Shown here: positions 39,070 through 49,886 of the stretch, in pieces
How the letters are laid out: every line of letters begins with the position of its first letter
Position numbering within the stretch: position 1 is the first letter of the stretch
DNA from: Liberibacter crescens BT-1
GTDB taxonomy: Bacteria > Pseudomonadota > Alphaproteobacteria > Rhizobiales > Rhizobiaceae
Assembly (NCBI RefSeq): GCF_000325745.1
Contig: NC_019907.1
Coordinates: 248,001 to 312,000, forward strand
Reading direction: 5' to 3'
Length of the DNA: 64,000 nt
Position numbers and translations under genes: made by a program
The notes under the pieces: generated by a model
Databases searched by the model: none
The model's input: the letters and a program-made list of their open reading frames with translations, nothing else
What the model was told of the DNA's origin: nothing

Positions 39070-39338
39070 AGTACTGTTCATTGAGTACTCGGTATCATAT
39101 AGACTAGCAATTTTACTTTTGTCTAGTCATTTTAAAAATATTTTAAAATTTAGCATATTACATCGTATTTCTTAAGATCTAGAAAATCTATTGGTAGAAG
39201 ATACAGGATATAATCTAACTTTCTTGAATGAGATCAAAAAAAGATAAAGCTATAAAGTGCAGACTTTAGGTGGTTTGTTTGCAAGAAAAACTTTGTGTTT
39301 ACTGCAAATAATACCTTTTTGTGCTATTGAAAATATTT

Positions 39339-39782
39339 TCACCAGATTGAATTTTTTTGTGACATTTCAGATTTTTTCTTGCGCAGCTTTTCTTTTTTAT
39401 CCTCTGATATTCCTGTATCCTTGAGTTTTGAATCATCAGAAGTTTCGGTATATTGTGAAGGAGGATCTGAAAGGTATTGTCGTTTTTGTGTATCGGAATT
39501 TTTTTGTAATATATCAGTTTTTTGATATTTATTTTTGGATAATAATTTCTTTTTACTATTAGGGGTAATAAGCTCTGGTCTCTCTACATATTTTATTCCT
39601 TTACTGTTAGGACCATGGTTAGATAGTGAAGCGATATGGGATATATCTTGTGCAAGTTGCTCTGTAGAATTTTTGCCGGTTCCGTAAGTAGGAGAGCTAG
39701 CGCAGCCTGATATGGAAAAGGCTGTACATTGTGTTATTAATATAAAAAATAATCCACCTCTTTTAAGGGGACGTACCGTCAT
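39339..39782 (-). CDS. Small putative lipoprotein
   Basis: A 147-residue protein from the ATG at 39782, which has AAAGGAG upstream; an earlier in-frame start at 39815 would place extra residues before the signal peptide. The basic start and hydrophobic core end in the lipobox ISGC, so it should be lipidated and membrane-anchored. The SPTYGTGKNSTEQLAQDI stretch just after the cysteine looks like a conserved rhizobial lipoprotein head; the rest is low-complexity, rich in Lys, Ser and Gln. Function unknown. Confidence 0.72.
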   Translation of the reverse strand: MTVRPLKRGGLFFILITQCTAFSISGCASSPTYGTGKNSTEQLAQDISHIASLSNHGPNSKGIKYVERPELITPNSKKKLLSKNKYQKTDILQKNSDTQKRQYLSDPPSQYTETSDDSKLKDTGISEDKKEKLRKKKSEMSQKNSIW

Positions 39783-39900
39783 CGAAAACTCCTTTATGCT
39801 ATGGAAATCATTCACTTAAATCATTAACACCTAAAGCATGCTTGTTAAGGTTATTATATCGTATTCATTTATTGATAGCAACTAATGGTAAGATTCATTT

Positions 39901-40875
39901 TTAAAAGGCTATCATGCGATCTATTTTGTTGAGTGGTTTTCTGTTTTCAAGGAGGGTGCGGGATCTTTCTTCATCTTTGCGCATACATGTTACAAGGGCA
40001 TTCAAATTGTCAAACTTTATTTCTGAGCGTAAAAAATCAAAAAATGATACAGCGCATATTTGTTGATAAATTTCCTGAGAGAAATCAAATACAAAAGTTT
40101 CAAGTAAAGGTACTCCATTCTTGATAACAGTAGGACGATAACCAAAACTTGCTACTCCTCCGTAGGAAATTCCTTCCTGCGTTCGGAAACGTACGGCATA
40201 CACACCTTTCTTTAGATTTACAGAAGAATGTAGCTGCATATTTGCTGTAGGATATCCTAATTTTCTTCCTAGTTTTTGTCCATATATAACTTCTGATTCG
40301 ACAGTGAATCGATAACCTAAAAGATTGGCAGCTTCATCTACCAAACCGTTTTCTAAAGCATTTCTAATATTACTGGAAGAGATCACTTTGGTATTATTAT
40401 CAAAGAGTTTGTTAACGAGTGTAACCTCAAAGCCATATTGAAGGCCTTTTTCTTGTAAAAATTTTCCATTACCCTCACGCTCTTTACCAAATTGAAAATC
40501 TATCCCTATGACAATTTGTTTTGCTTTTAACCATTTAACCAATACATTTGTTACGAATTCTTCAGCAGAACAGGCGGCTAATTTTAAACTGAACTGGTAT
40601 TCAATTAGGGCGGATAATCCCATGAATTTTAAAATTTTAACCTTAATAGATCTCGTGCTTAATTTAAAAATTTGGGAGTGAGGTTTTAGTATTGTGCGCG
40701 GATGTGGTTCGAATGTCAGGATAAGAGTTGGGCGGCCTTTCGCAATTTGCAAGACTTTTTTTATTATCAAACAATGTCCACGATGTAGTCCATCAAAATT
40801 GCCGATAGCAACTACTCCACCTTTTATACTTTCTGGTAAAGATTGATGTATATCAACACAATGAAAAATTTTCAT
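39901..40875 (-). CDS. ribF: Bifunctional riboflavin kinase / FAD synthetase
   Basis: RibF makes FMN and then FAD from riboflavin. The N-terminal adenylyltransferase domain has the nucleotidyl-transferase motif GNFDGLHRGHCLII (residues about 27-40) and ISSSNIRNALENG. The C-terminal kinase domain has GRKLGYPTANMQL and later TFVFDFSQEIYQ. At 324 residues it is full length. It follows the HAD-IIA gene by 12 bases on the same strand, a standard rhizobial pair. Confidence 0.94.
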   Translation of the reverse strand: MKIFHCVDIHQSLPESIKGGVVAIGNFDGLHRGHCLIIKKVLQIAKGRPTLILTFEPHPRTILKPHSQIFKLSTRSIKVKILKFMGLSALIEYQFSLKLAACSAEEFVTNVLVKWLKAKQIVIGIDFQFGKEREGNGKFLQEKGLQYGFEVTLVNKLFDNNTKVISSSNIRNALENGLVDEAANLLGYRFTVESEVIYGQKLGRKLGYPTANMQLHSSVNLKKGVYAVRFRTQEGISYGGVASFGYRPTVIKNGVPLLETFVFDFSQEIYQQICAVSFFDFLRSEIKFDNLNALVTCMRKDEERSRTLLENRKPLNKIDRMIAF

Positions 40876-40887
40876 AATTTGCCTTTT

Positions 40888-41733
40888 TTAAGTTAATTGA
40901 GGCATCCACCAGTGAGGGTATAGAGATTTCTTTTCAAAAAAAGCCTGCATTTTTTCTACATTAATTTTACCATTAATCGTATATTCATCCATATGAATAC
41001 CATTGCTGATATAAAGGATATCCAATCCATTATCTAAAGCGCCTTTAACATCTGTTCCCATATTATCACCTATAGTCAGTACACGTTTTTTTTCAAATTC
41101 ACCACATATAGCATGAGCTTGAAGAAGTGCTTGCTTATAGATAGGTTGATATGGTTTCCCTGCCATTTTTACAGTTCCCTGAAGTTCAGAGTAAATTGCA
41201 GCAAGCGCTCCAGCACACGCCACTGTTTTGTCAGATTTCTTGACAACTAGGTCAGGATTTGCGCAGACAAAAGTGAGTTTGCGTTCTGCAAAGTTAGTTA
41301 AAAGAGATCGATAATCTTCAGGTTTATCAGTATCATTATACATGTCAGAACAGATTACTATATCGGCATGATGCTCATCAACTAATTCTACATCGAGTCC
41401 TGAAAATAAACAGTAATCTTTTGGGGGGCCTAGAAAAAAAATTTTTTTAGGGCCATTATCAATTATTTTTCTTGTTACTTCACCAGAAGTAATGACACTA
41501 TCCCAAGCACTGTGCGGTATTCCTTTATGATCTAAATCAAGAATAACACTTGAAACTGGACGTGGCGAATTCGTTAATAATATCACTGTACATCCAGAGA
41601 AACGAGCTTTTTCCAATGCAGTTATGGCCTGAGAGAAAGCTTGTGATCCATTGTGGATTACACCCCATACATCGCAAAGGATAACATCATAACGTTGTGA
41701 AATTTCACTGAGATTTAAAATTCTTTGAGGCAT
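40888..41733 (-). CDS. HAD-IIA family hydrolase (TIGR01459-like)
   Basis: A 281-residue HAD phosphatase of the NagD/4-nitrophenylphosphatase-like class. Motif I is LCDVWGVIHNG, motif II LLTNSPRP, and the C-terminal motif LTIGDNMGTDVKGALDNGLD is complete. The family in Rhizobiales regularly precedes ribF, as here, and a role in flavin or nucleotide phosphate removal is possible but not shown. AGGATTTT precedes the ATG. Divergent from groES. Confidence 0.87.
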   Translation of the reverse strand: MPQRILNLSEISQRYDVILCDVWGVIHNGSQAFSQAITALEKARFSGCTVILLTNSPRPVSSVILDLDHKGIPHSAWDSVITSGEVTRKIIDNGPKKIFFLGPPKDYCLFSGLDVELVDEHHADIVICSDMYNDTDKPEDYRSLLTNFAERKLTFVCANPDLVVKKSDKTVACAGALAAIYSELQGTVKMAGKPYQPIYKQALLQAHAICGEFEKKRVLTIGDNMGTDVKGALDNGLDILYISNGIHMDEYTINGKINVEKMQAFFEKKSLYPHWWMPQLT

Positions 41734-41794
41734 GGGTAAAATCCTGGTTAATTTAAAATTAAATTATTTCTTTAATCTCTCAATTAAATGACTA

Positions 41795-41823
41795 TTGACT
41801 TTATTTAGGCACATTCTTAAATA
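41795..41823 (+). promoter_or_regulatory. groESL promoter, housekeeping sigma type
   Basis: TTGACT (41795-41800) and TAAATA (41818-41823) are spaced by 17 bases, a good match to the vegetative promoter consensus. The expected transcription start near 41830 coincides with the CIRCE element, exactly where a repressor would block initiation. Confidence 0.65.
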
Positions 41824-41830
41824 AGCTTTG

Positions 41831-41857
41831 TTAGCACTTAACTAAGTAGAGTGCTAG
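41831..41857 (+). promoter_or_regulatory. CIRCE operator (HrcA binding site) of groESL
   Basis: TTAGCACTT, nine bases, GAGTGCTAG: the 9-9-9 inverted repeat matches the CIRCE consensus TTAGCACTC-N9-GAGTGCTAA except for the last base of each arm. It lies about 65 bases before groES. CIRCE binds the repressor HrcA, so the operon is probably induced by heat through HrcA; hrcA is not in this window. Confidence 0.9.
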
Positions 41858-41922
41858 AAGTTAAGTGGGTAGTTAAAGAAATGTTATCATTCAGACTATC
41901 ATTTTATTAGGGATTAGAAAAA

Positions 41923-42225
41923 ATGACAATTAAGAAATCATTGCGTCCATTGAAAGGACGTGTACTTTTGCGTCGAATTGAAAGTGAGCAGACGACAAAA
42001 GGTGGAATAATAATACCAGAGAGTGCAGCAGAAAAGCCTAGTGAAGGTGAAGTAATTGCAGTAGGTCCTGGAGTTGCTGATTCCTCAAACAAGATTGTCC
42101 CTCCTGATGTTAAGAAGGGTGATCGTGTTCTTTTTGGTAAGTGGTCTGGTACAGAAGTAAAGCTTGATGGAGAAGATTTTCTCATTATGCAAGAGTCGGA
42201 TATAATGGGTGTAATAGAAAAATAA
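41923..42225 (+). CDS. groES: Co-chaperonin GroES
   Basis: A 100-residue lid of the GroEL cavity. The family pattern is complete: [22 protein letters not shown] with the mobile loop, [20 protein letters not shown] and a C-terminal half with [20 protein letters not shown]. It is cotranscribed with groEL 106 bases downstream. HrcA/CIRCE control is indicated by the operator upstream. Confidence 0.97.
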   Translation: MTIKKSLRPLKGRVLLRRIESEQTTKGGIIIPESAAEKPSEGEVIAVGPGVADSSNKIVPPDVKKGDRVLFGKWSGTEVKLDGEDFLIMQESDIMGVIEK

Positions 42226-42331
42226 ATATACTGGTGCAGTTTAATGTCGTTAACATCTCGAAATGCCTTTTTTAGGCTTTAGGTGTTTATTTTAAGATTA
42301 TATATCTTTTGAAATCTAGGAGTTTTAATAA

Positions 42332-43963
42332 ATGGCTGCTAAAGAAGTCAAGTTGGGTAGTGATGCGCGTGATAGTATAGCTCGCGGTATAGATAAGCTT
42401 GCAGAGGCTGTAAAGGCAACCCTCGGTCCAAGTGGTTGTTGTGTTGCTATAAAGAAAAGTTTTGGTGGTGTTCGTGTAACTAAGGATGGGGTTACCGTTG
42501 CTAAGGAAATCGAATTTGAAGACAAATTCGAAGATATGGGCGCTCAGATGGTGCGAGAAGTTGCTTCTAAAACCAATGATAACGCTGGTGATGGTACAAC
42601 AACTGCTACTTGTCTTGCTCAGGCAATGGTTAGGGAAGGGCTTAAGGCTATTACTGCTGGAAGAAACCCTATGGATGTAAAGCGTGGTATAGACGCTGCT
42701 GTTCAGGAAGTTGTGGCGCATCTTAAAGATAGTGCTAAACAGGTGAGTACATTTGAAGAAATTTGTCAGGTTGCAACGATTTCTGCTAATGGCGATGGTC
42801 AGATCGGTAAAGATATAGCCATGGCAATGGAAAAAGTTGGTAAAAAGGGAGTCATCACTATTGATGAAGGAAAGACTGCTGAAACTGAAGTAAAGATTGT
42901 TGAAGGTATGCAGTTTGACAGAGGCTTTTTATCTCCTTATTTTGTGACTAATAGTGAAAAAATGGTTGCTGAATTTGACAACCCTTATATCCTTATACAT
43001 GAGAAAAAAATTACAGGTCTACATTCTTTAGTTCCTTTGTTAGAGCAGGTTGTTCAATCTTCTCGCCCTCTTTTGATTATTGCTGAGGATATTGAAGGAG
43101 AAGCATTAACTGCTCTTATAATCAATAAATTGCGCATTGGATTGAGGATTGCTGCTTGTAAGGCTCCTGGGTTTGGTGAGCGACGTAAAGAAATGTTGCA
43201 TGACATAGCTGTATTGACTGGTGCTACTTTTATATCTGAAGAAGTTGATATTAAGCTTGAAAAAGTTACCATAAATCACTTGGGTACTGCTAAGAAAGTC
43301 ACTATGACCAAAGAAGAAACTGTCGTTGTAGACGGTGGTGGTGACAAATCTAAGGTTGCAGCTCGTATTGCTGAGATTGAAAGAGCTATCAGTGATACTA
43401 AATCTGATTACGATCGGGAGAAGTTACAAGAACGTCTTGCGAAGTTATCTGATGGTGTTGCTATGATCATGGTTGGTGATGCAACTGATGTAGCCTTGAA
43501 AGAGAAAAAAGATCGATTTGAGGATGCTCTGAATGCAACACGTGCTGCTGTTCAGGAAGGTGTTGTTTCCGGTGGTGGAACAGCTTTGCTTCGTGCTGCT
43601 CAGAAGATTTCTGTAAAAGGTAGTAATGATGATCAAAATACGGGTATAGATATTGTTCGCAAAGCTATTTCTGCTCCTTGTAAGCAGATCATTAAAAATA
43701 CTGGCGAAGAGCCAGCATTGATTGTAAGTAAAATTCTTGAGAATAAATCTCAGACTTTTGGTTATGATGCACAAAAAGCAATATATGGCGACATGCATGC
43801 AATGGGAATATTAGATCCTGTTAAAGTTGTAAGGTGTGCGTTGCAGGATTCTTCTTCTATTGTGGGGATGTTTCTAATGACAGAAGCTGCTGTTGCTGAA
43901 CTTCCTAAGAAAGAAGCTCCAGCTATGCCTCCTGGTATGGGCGGTGGTATGGACATGATGTAA
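42332..43963 (+). CDS. groEL: Chaperonin GroEL
   Basis: The 60-kDa ATP-driven folding chamber, 543 residues. Present are the start [19 protein letters not shown], the ATP motif [36 protein letters not shown] and a short Gly-Met tail ([11 protein letters not shown]). AGGAG lies 10 bases upstream of the ATG. A strong terminator follows. It is probably an abundant protein in this organism, as in other host-restricted bacteria, but that is inference. Confidence 0.98.
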   Translation: MAAKEVKLGSDARDSIARGIDKLAEAVKATLGPSGCCVAIKKSFGGVRVTKDGVTVAKEIEFEDKFEDMGAQMVREVASKTNDNAGDGTTTATCLAQAMVREGLKAITAGRNPMDVKRGIDAAVQEVVAHLKDSAKQVSTFEEICQVATISANGDGQIGKDIAMAMEKVGKKGVITIDEGKTAETEVKIVEGMQFDRGFLSPYFVTNSEKMVAEFDNPYILIHEKKITGLHSLVPLLEQVVQSSRPLLIIAEDIEGEALTALIINKLRIGLRIAACKAPGFGERRKEMLHDIAVLTGATFISEEVDIKLEKVTINHLGTAKKVTMTKEETVVVDGGGDKSKVAARIAEIERAISDTKSDYDREKLQERLAKLSDGVAMIMVGDATDVALKEKKDRFEDALNATRAAVQEGVVSGGGTALLRAAQKISVKGSNDDQNTGIDIVRKAISAPCKQIIKNTGEEPALIVSKILENKSQTFGYDAQKAIYGDMHAMGILDPVKVVRCALQDSSSIVGMFLMTEAAVAELPKKEAPAMPPGMGGGMDMM

Positions 43964-43992
43964 AAGTCACGTTTTAATATCATTAAAGAATT

Positions 43993-44025
43993 AATAAGGG
44001 TACCTTTTAGGTGCCCTTATTTTGT
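43993..44025 (+). terminator. Rho-independent terminator of groESL
   Basis: A 12-pair stem (AATAAGGGTACC with GGTGCCCTTATT, one G-T pair, five-base loop) ends in a T-rich stretch 30 bases after the groEL stop. It is the clearest intrinsic terminator in the window. Confidence 0.82.
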
Positions 44026-44141
44026 TACAGTCTTTAAAATTGTAGAGTTTTTCATAAAATGTATCTTATAGACCTGAGAAGGTTACTTCTCTAGTATTTT
44101 CTAATTTTTATAAGATAGCTTGAGTGTTTTTGTATGTACAA

Positions 44142-44216
44142 TGGTAGGCGATGAGAGAATTGAACTCCCGACATCCTCGGTGTAAACGAGGCGCTCTACC
44201 TCTGAGCTAATCGCCC
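44142..44216 (-). tRNA. tRNA-Val(TAC)
   Basis: A 75-base minus-strand cloverleaf: acceptor GGGCGAT/ATCGCCT (one G-T pair), D-arm TAGCTCAGAGGTAGAGC, T-arm GGGAGTTCAATTCTCTC and encoded CCA. The anticodon loop TTTACAC gives TAC for valine. Confidence 0.93.
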
Positions 44217-44575
44217 TCATAGGAACCATGAAGTTATTACTAACATAATCAGAAATAAAAAAATCGCAAGACAATTTATTTGTTTTTTATATTTTAAACA
44301 ATTGATATAATTTAATTTTTGGTTTAGGTCTTCGATATCAAAATGAATCAAAGGTAATTTGATGATAAGAAATAAAAGATAAAAGGTCCTTGATAAAATA
44401 GTAACTAAATCCTTGTTATAGTTTCAGGGAGGTGTTAAAATTTATAGGATTTTGTTGGGATGTTTTTTGGTAAATTGAATTCATCTGTTGCATTTTGTTG
44501 CTTATATGATTATTTAAGAGCTTTGTAGATTTTTATGAAGTTTTTCTTTCATGTTTTGATGGAATCTGATATTTT
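44217..44575. other. Intergenic spacer between tRNA-Val and tRNA-Asp
   Basis: About 360 AT-rich bases between two divergent tRNA genes. I find no credible reading frame or hairpin of note. The promoters of both tRNAs should lie here. Confidence 0.45.
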
Positions 44576-44652
<77 letters not shown>

Positions 44653-44764
44653 AGTTAGAGGGAGTTTTGGCTTTTTATATAATTTCATGAAAGTTTCTCT
44701 TTTTATGGGTTATTTTTTTCTTATATAAATTATAGCCTATATATAATAAAAAGAGTATATTAAG

Positions 44765-45130
44765 ATGGCTGATGTTCTTATTTTTTATTTTCCTATTGTA
44801 GTTTTTTTTTCTATTGTGTTGATCATAGCTTGTTGTCTTATGGTTGCGCCTTTTATTGTTGCGTTCAAGTCTCCTGATCCAGAAAAATTATCGACATATG
44901 AATGTGGTTTTAATCCTTTTGATGATTCTCGGATGAAGTTTGATATTAGATTTTATCTGGTTTCTATACTTTTTATTATTTTTGATTTAGAAATTGCTCT
45001 CTTATTCCCATGGGTTGTTGCTTTTAGGAAAATTGGTTGGCTTGGTTTTTTGTCAATGGTATTTTTTTTAGGGGTGTTGGCTGTAGGATTTGTATATGAA
45101 TGGAAAAAGGGAGCATTAGAATGGGAATAA
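44765..45130 (+). CDS. nuoA: NADH-quinone oxidoreductase subunit A
   Basis: A three-helix membrane subunit (ND3 homologue) of 121 residues, the first gene of the complete nuoA-N operon. The conserved loop [26 protein letters not shown] region contains the cysteine known to sense the active/deactive state in mitochondrial complex I. The stop overlaps the start of nuoB. The 112-base spacer to tRNA-Asp should hold the operon promoter; several TATAAT-like boxes occur near 44720-44750, so none is singled out. Confidence 0.95.
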   Translation: MADVLIFYFPIVVFFSIVLIIACCLMVAPFIVAFKSPDPEKLSTYECGFNPFDDSRMKFDIRFYLVSILFIIFDLEIALLFPWVVAFRKIGWLGFLSMVFFLGVLAVGFVYEWKKGALEWE

Positions 45131-45690
45131 TGCAGTCTAATTCTCAAATATTTGCGGGACAAGGGGGATTGCCTGACAATTCAGAAATCAATTTAAAGGA
45201 TTCTATTTTTCAGGATTTTGGCAGCGAATTGAATAACAAGGGGTTTTTGGTAACTTCTTCTGAGCAATTAATAACCTGGGCCCGTACAGGGTCTTTGATG
45301 TGGATGACTTTTGGTTTGGCATGTTGCGCAGTTGAGATGATGCAGGCTTCTATGCCTCGGTATGATCTTGAGCGTTTTGGTTTTGCTCCGCGTGCTTCGC
45401 CTCGTCAATCGGATGTTATGATTGTTGCTGGGACACTTACTAATAAAATGGCCCCAGCACTTCGCAAAGTTTATGATCAAATGCCTGAGCCTCGTTATGT
45501 AATTTCAATGGGTTCTTGTGCAAATGGTGGAGGCTATTATCATTATTCATATTCAGTTGTTCGGGGTTGTGATCGAATTGTACCAGTAGATATCTACATA
45601 CCAGGCTGTCCGCCGACAGCAGAAGCTCTTCTTTATGGGATTCTTTTGTTGCAAAAGAAAATACGTCGTACTGGAAGTATTGAGCGTTGA
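45121..45690 (+). CDS. nuoB: NADH-quinone oxidoreductase subunit B
   Basis: The PSST-type subunit carrying the terminal 4Fe-4S cluster N2, which reduces quinone. The cluster cysteines are seen in [25 protein letters not shown] and [15 protein letters not shown]. 189 residues from the ATG at 45121, chosen because GGGAG lies 8 bases upstream; ATG 45130 (TAATG with the nuoA stop) is almost equally good. The next gene starts 7 bases after its stop. Confidence 0.94.
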   Translation: MGIMQSNSQIFAGQGGLPDNSEINLKDSIFQDFGSELNNKGFLVTSSEQLITWARTGSLMWMTFGLACCAVEMMQASMPRYDLERFGFAPRASPRQSDVMIVAGTLTNKMAPALRKVYDQMPEPRYVISMGSCANGGGYYHYSYSVVRGCDRIVPVDIYIPGCPPTAEALLYGILLLQKKIRRTGSIER

Positions 45691-45697
45691 GAAAGTT

Positions 45698-46300
45698 ATG
45701 TTGCTAGAGAATATTGAGTGTCTTGATCGTTATATAAAAGATGTTTCTGGTATACAGCTTATGTCTTCTTGTGTTAATTGTGGCGAGTTGACTTTAGAAG
45801 TTTCTTGTGAAGATTTTATTGCTTTGGTAAAGTTTTTGCAAAATGATAAGAATTGTAATTTTATTAATATTATAGACCTATGTGGTGTGGATTGGCCGGG
45901 GCGTGCGAAGCGCTTTGATGTGGTTTATCATTTTTTATCGCCAAAGAGTAATTTTCGTGTGCGTGTCAAGCTTTCTGTGGCTGAAGATGAGCCTGTTCCA
46001 TCAATAACAACTATCTATCCTGGGGCGAATTGGTTTGAGCGTGAGGTATGGGATATGTACGGTGTTTTTTTTGTTGGTCATCCAGATTTGCGGCGTATTC
46101 TTACAGACTATGGTTTTGAAGGGCACCCTCTCCGCAAAGATTTCCCAGTGAGTGGTTTTGTTGAGGTTCATTATGACGATGAATCTAAGCGTGTTGTTTA
46201 TGAACCTATAGAGTTGCAGCAAGAGTATCGTAATTTTGATTTTTTATCGCCTTGGGAAGGTGTTGAGTATGTGCGTCCTCAAGATAAAAAAAACAGTTGA
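45698..46300 (+). CDS. nuoC: NADH-quinone oxidoreductase subunit C
   Basis: The 30-kDa peripheral-arm subunit, about 200 residues from the ATG at 45698. The signature region [16 protein letters not shown] with [20 protein letters not shown] is complete. Unlike E. coli, where nuoC and nuoD are fused, the two are separate here, as in rhizobia. An in-frame ATG at 45635 would lie inside nuoB and is not used. Confidence 0.94.
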   Translation: MLLENIECLDRYIKDVSGIQLMSSCVNCGELTLEVSCEDFIALVKFLQNDKNCNFINIIDLCGVDWPGRAKRFDVVYHFLSPKSNFRVRVKLSVAEDEPVPSITTIYPGANWFEREVWDMYGVFFVGHPDLRRILTDYGFEGHPLRKDFPVSGFVEVHYDDESKRVVYEPIELQQEYRNFDFLSPWEGVEYVRPQDKKNS

Positions 46301-46345
46301 AAAAGGATATTTTCTTATCTCAAGTGTTGCTATTAAGGTGGCTTA

Positions 46346-47536
46346 ATGACTAAGGAAAATTTACGTAATTTTACTATAAATTTTGGTCCTCAGCATCCTG
46401 CTGCTCATGGTGTTTTGCGTCTTGTTCTTGAGTTGGATGGTGAGGTTGTCGAGCGTGTAGATCCTCATATAGGTCTTTTGCATCGTGGTACTGAAAAGCT
46501 TATTGAAACAAAGACTTTTTTGCAGGCTGTTCCTTATTTTGATCGTCTTGATTATGTCGCTCCTATGAATCAGGAGCATGCCTATGCTTTAGCTGTTGAA
46601 GGATTGCTTAAAATTGAAATTCCTATCCGTGGAAAATTAATTCGGGTACTTTATTCTGAAATTGGTCGTATTCTCTCTCATTTACTTAATGTGACAACTC
46701 AAGCTATGGATGTTGGTGCATTGACTCCACCTCTTTGGGGTTTTGAAGAGAGAGAAAAGCTTATGGTTTTTTATGAGCGTGCTTCTGGTTCTCGTATGCA
46801 TGCTGCCTATTTTCGTCCTGGAGGTGTTCATCAAGATTTGCCGCATCAATTGGTGGAAGATATAGGGATTTGGTGTGATCCTTTTCTTAAAGTTCTTGAT
46901 GATATAGATGATCTTTTAACAGAGAATCGTATATTTAAGCAACGTAATGTTGATATTGGGATTGTTAAGCTTGATGATGCTTGGGGTTGGGGTTTTTCAG
47001 GTGTTATGGTTAGAGGTTCTGGAGCTGTTTGGGACTTAAGAAAATCTCAACCATATGAATGTTACGAAGATTTTGATTTTGATATTCCAGTCGGTAAGAA
47101 TGGAGATTGTTATGATCGTTACCTTGTGCGTATGATTGAAATGCGAGAATCCATAAAAATCATCAGGCAATGTGTTAATAGGTTACTTGGCGATGCAAAA
47201 GTAGGAAGCGTTTCTTCTCTTGATAGTAAGGTTGTTCCTCCTAAGCGGGAGGATATGAAAACTTCTATGGAGGCTTTAATACATCATTTTAAGCTTTACA
47301 CTGAAGGGTATCATGTTCCTGCTGGTGAAATTTATGCTGCCGTTGAAGCGCCAAAGGGGGAGTTCGGGGTTTATTTGATTGCAGATGGAGGTAATAAGCC
47401 GTATCGTTGCAAGATTCGATCTCCTGGATATGCTCATCTGCAGGCAATGGATTTTCTTTGTAAGGGTCATCAACTTGCTGATGTTGCTGCAATTCTTGGG
47501 TCTTTAGATATCGTTTTTGGTGAAGTAGATAGATAA
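46346..47536 (+). CDS. nuoD: NADH-quinone oxidoreductase subunit D
   Basis: The 49-kDa subunit that with NuoB forms the quinone site, 396 residues. Signature [20 protein letters not shown] at the N-terminus, then [17 protein letters not shown], the [16 protein letters not shown] region and the C-terminal [15 protein letters not shown] block. AAGGTGG precedes the ATG. Confidence 0.96.
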   Translation: MTKENLRNFTINFGPQHPAAHGVLRLVLELDGEVVERVDPHIGLLHRGTEKLIETKTFLQAVPYFDRLDYVAPMNQEHAYALAVEGLLKIEIPIRGKLIRVLYSEIGRILSHLLNVTTQAMDVGALTPPLWGFEEREKLMVFYERASGSRMHAAYFRPGGVHQDLPHQLVEDIGIWCDPFLKVLDDIDDLLTENRIFKQRNVDIGIVKLDDAWGWGFSGVMVRGSGAVWDLRKSQPYECYEDFDFDIPVGKNGDCYDRYLVRMIEMRESIKIIRQCVNRLLGDAKVGSVSSLDSKVVPPKREDMKTSMEALIHHFKLYTEGYHVPAGEIYAAVEAPKGEFGVYLIADGGNKPYRCKIRSPGYAHLQAMDFLCKGHQLADVAAILGSLDIVFGEVDR

Positions 47537-47589
47537 GTATGTTGTTTTATAATATCATTTATAGATTAAGATTTGAGTAAGGCATAGCG

Positions 47590-48474
47590 ATGTCAGTTCG
47601 TCGGTTAGCAGAAGAAAAATTACAGCCCTCTTCTTTTGTTTTTAGTGAAGATAATGTTTTGTGGGCTCAGAAGACAATTAAAAAATATCCTCCATCCCGA
47701 CATCAATCGGCTGTAATTCCTTTGCTTATGCGTGCTCAGGAGCAAGAAGGTTGGGTTAGTCGTGCTGCAATTGAAGTAATCGCAGATATGTTGGGTATGG
47801 CATATATTCGAGTCCTCGAAATTGCAACTTTTTATACACAATTCCAGCTTAAACCAGTTGGATCTAGGGCACATATTCAAGTGTGTGGGACGACTCCATG
47901 TATGTTGCGGGGCTCTGAAGCACTTATAGAAGTTTGTCGCAATAAAATTCATCCTGATCCCTTGAGGGTTAATTCTGATGGTACTGTTTCTTGGGAAGAG
48001 GTTGAGTGTTTGGGAGCTTGTGTAAACGCACCAATGGTTATGATTGGTAAGGATACTTATGAAGATTTAACGCCTGAGCGTCTAGAGGTTATAGTTGATG
48101 CCTTTGTTGCAGGAAAAGGAGTAATGATACCTCCAGGGCCGCAAATTGATCGTATATATTCATCTCCTTCAGGTGGGTTAACAACTCTTCATGAAGAAGT
48201 CGTAGAAGTTAAAAGTAATATTGTTTTAGAAAAGAATAAGCCTGCTTTTTGTTCTTCTCTATTTATTGAAAGGCCATCAATTCCTGATGATTTAACAAAG
48301 ATTTCAGGTATTTCTGTTGATGTAGAAAAAGCGCTTAATGATATTGGTGTTTTTACTTTTTCTCAAATAGCAAAATGGAATGATGAAGAGTCTGATTGGA
48401 TTGATAATCATCTTGGTTTGGGTGGGCGTATTAAGCGTGAAACTTGGAGTAAGCAAGCAAGGCTTTTCATTTAA
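47590..48474 (+). CDS. nuoE: NADH-quinone oxidoreductase subunit E
   Basis: The 24-kDa subunit of the NADH-dehydrogenase module, holding a 2Fe-2S cluster with ligands in VCGTTPCMLRGS and ECLGACVNAPMV. At 294 residues it is longer than E. coli NuoE (166) by a C-terminal extension (about 205-294) containing a helix-hairpin-helix-like block DDLTKISGISVDVEKALNDI, as is usual in alphaproteobacteria. GTAAGG precedes the ATG. Confidence 0.95.
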   Translation: MSVRRLAEEKLQPSSFVFSEDNVLWAQKTIKKYPPSRHQSAVIPLLMRAQEQEGWVSRAAIEVIADMLGMAYIRVLEIATFYTQFQLKPVGSRAHIQVCGTTPCMLRGSEALIEVCRNKIHPDPLRVNSDGTVSWEEVECLGACVNAPMVMIGKDTYEDLTPERLEVIVDAFVAGKGVMIPPGPQIDRIYSSPSGGLTTLHEEVVEVKSNIVLEKNKPAFCSSLFIERPSIPDDLTKISGISVDVEKALNDIGVFTFSQIAKWNDEESDWIDNHLGLGGRIKRETWSKQARLFI

Positions 48475-48524
48475 GATGAAAAAATTGATTAAGATCTTTC
48501 TGCGGATGGTTGAGAAGGTGAAGT

Positions 48525-49790
48525 ATGCTTAGTGATCAGGATCGTATATTTACCAATATATATGGCCTTAAAGATAGAACTTTGAAGGGATCTATACTGC
48601 GAGGTCATTGGGATAATACTAAGCAAATTTTAGAAAAAAATCGTGATTGGATTATTAATGAGGTTAAAGCGTCAGGGTTGCGTGGACGTGGTGGTGCTGG
48701 TTTTTCAACAGGAATGAAGTGGTCTTTTATGCCTAAAGAAGTTACCGATCGTCCTCATTATCTGGTTGTCAATGCTGATGAATCTGAGCCTGGTACTTGT
48801 AAAGATCGGGATATCATGCGTCATGATCCACATACTTTGATTGAAGGCTGTGTTATGGGTGCTTTTGCTATAGGTTCTCATTGTGTTTTTATTTACGTAC
48901 GAGGTGAATTTATACGGGAACGTGAGGCATTGCAGGCTGCAGTTGATGAATGCTATGATGCAGGACTACTAGGCAATAATAGTAAGCTTGGTTATGATGT
49001 TGATATTGTGGTTCACCATGGGGCTGGCGCGTATATTTGTGGTGAAGAAACAGCTCTGCTTGAGAGCCTCGAAGGGAAGAAAGGTCAGCCTCGTCTTAAG
49101 CCGCCTTTTCCTGCTAGTGTAGGGTTATATGGTTGCCCTACTACCGTTAATAATGTTGAAACTATTGCGGTAATTCCGACTATATTACGTCGGGGTGCTG
49201 CGTGGTATTCTAGTTTTGGTCGTGCAAACAATAGTGGCACGAAGTTATTTTCAATTTCAGGGCATGTTAATTGTCCGTGTACTGTTGAAGAAACTATGTC
49301 AATATCTTTTGAGGATTTAATTGAGCGACACTGTGGAGGTATAAGAGGAGGTTGGGACAATCTTCTTGCAGTTATTCCAGGGGGCTCTTCTGTTCCTTGT
49401 GTTCCTGGTGAACAGATGAGAAAAGCTATAATGGATTATGATGGTTTGCGAGAATTAGGTTCAGCTCTGGGAACAGCTGCTGTCATTGTTATGGATAAAT
49501 CTACTGATATAATTAAAGCCATATGGCGTTTATCAGTTTTTTATAAACACGAAAGTTGTGGCCAATGTACCCCTTGTCGTGAAGGAACTGGGTGGATGAT
49601 GCGAGTATTGGAGCGTATGGTAAAAGGTTCGGCGCGTAAGTCAGAAATAGATATGCTTTTGGATGTAAGCAAGAATATAGAGGGGCATACTATTTGTGCT
49701 CTTGGAGATGCAGCTGCTTGGCCAATACAAGGATTAATAAAGAATTTTCGCCCTTTGATTGAAGAGCGTATTGATTCTTATAGCACATAG
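48525..49790 (+). CDS. nuoF: NADH-quinone oxidoreductase subunit F
   Basis: The 51-kDa subunit that oxidises NADH and binds FMN and one 4Fe-4S cluster; 421 residues. The NADH/FMN glycine-rich motif is [16 protein letters not shown], a second is [19 protein letters not shown], and the cluster motif is [12 protein letters not shown] with the fourth cysteine in [15 protein letters not shown] precedes the ATG. 96 bases separate it from nuoG. Confidence 0.96.
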   Translation: MLSDQDRIFTNIYGLKDRTLKGSILRGHWDNTKQILEKNRDWIINEVKASGLRGRGGAGFSTGMKWSFMPKEVTDRPHYLVVNADESEPGTCKDRDIMRHDPHTLIEGCVMGAFAIGSHCVFIYVRGEFIREREALQAAVDECYDAGLLGNNSKLGYDVDIVVHHGAGAYICGEETALLESLEGKKGQPRLKPPFPASVGLYGCPTTVNNVETIAVIPTILRRGAAWYSSFGRANNSGTKLFSISGHVNCPCTVEETMSISFEDLIERHCGGIRGGWDNLLAVIPGGSSVPCVPGEQMRKAIMDYDGLRELGSALGTAAVIVMDKSTDIIKAIWRLSVFYKHESCGQCTPCREGTGWMMRVLERMVKGSARKSEIDMLLDVSKNIEGHTICALGDAAAWPIQGLIKNFRPLIEERIDSYST

Positions 49791-49886
49791 ATAGTTTTTA
49801 GATTGTTGTTTTGAGTTTTAGGTTGTATTAGAATATATAATATTTCATGTCTTTTGATGTGTCCTGTTTAGGTATGGTATCCGTAA

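Noticed and set aside
42287-42721. A 144-residue minus-strand frame across the start of groEL
   Set aside because: It is a shadow of the highly codon-biased groEL gene and would cross its ribosome site.
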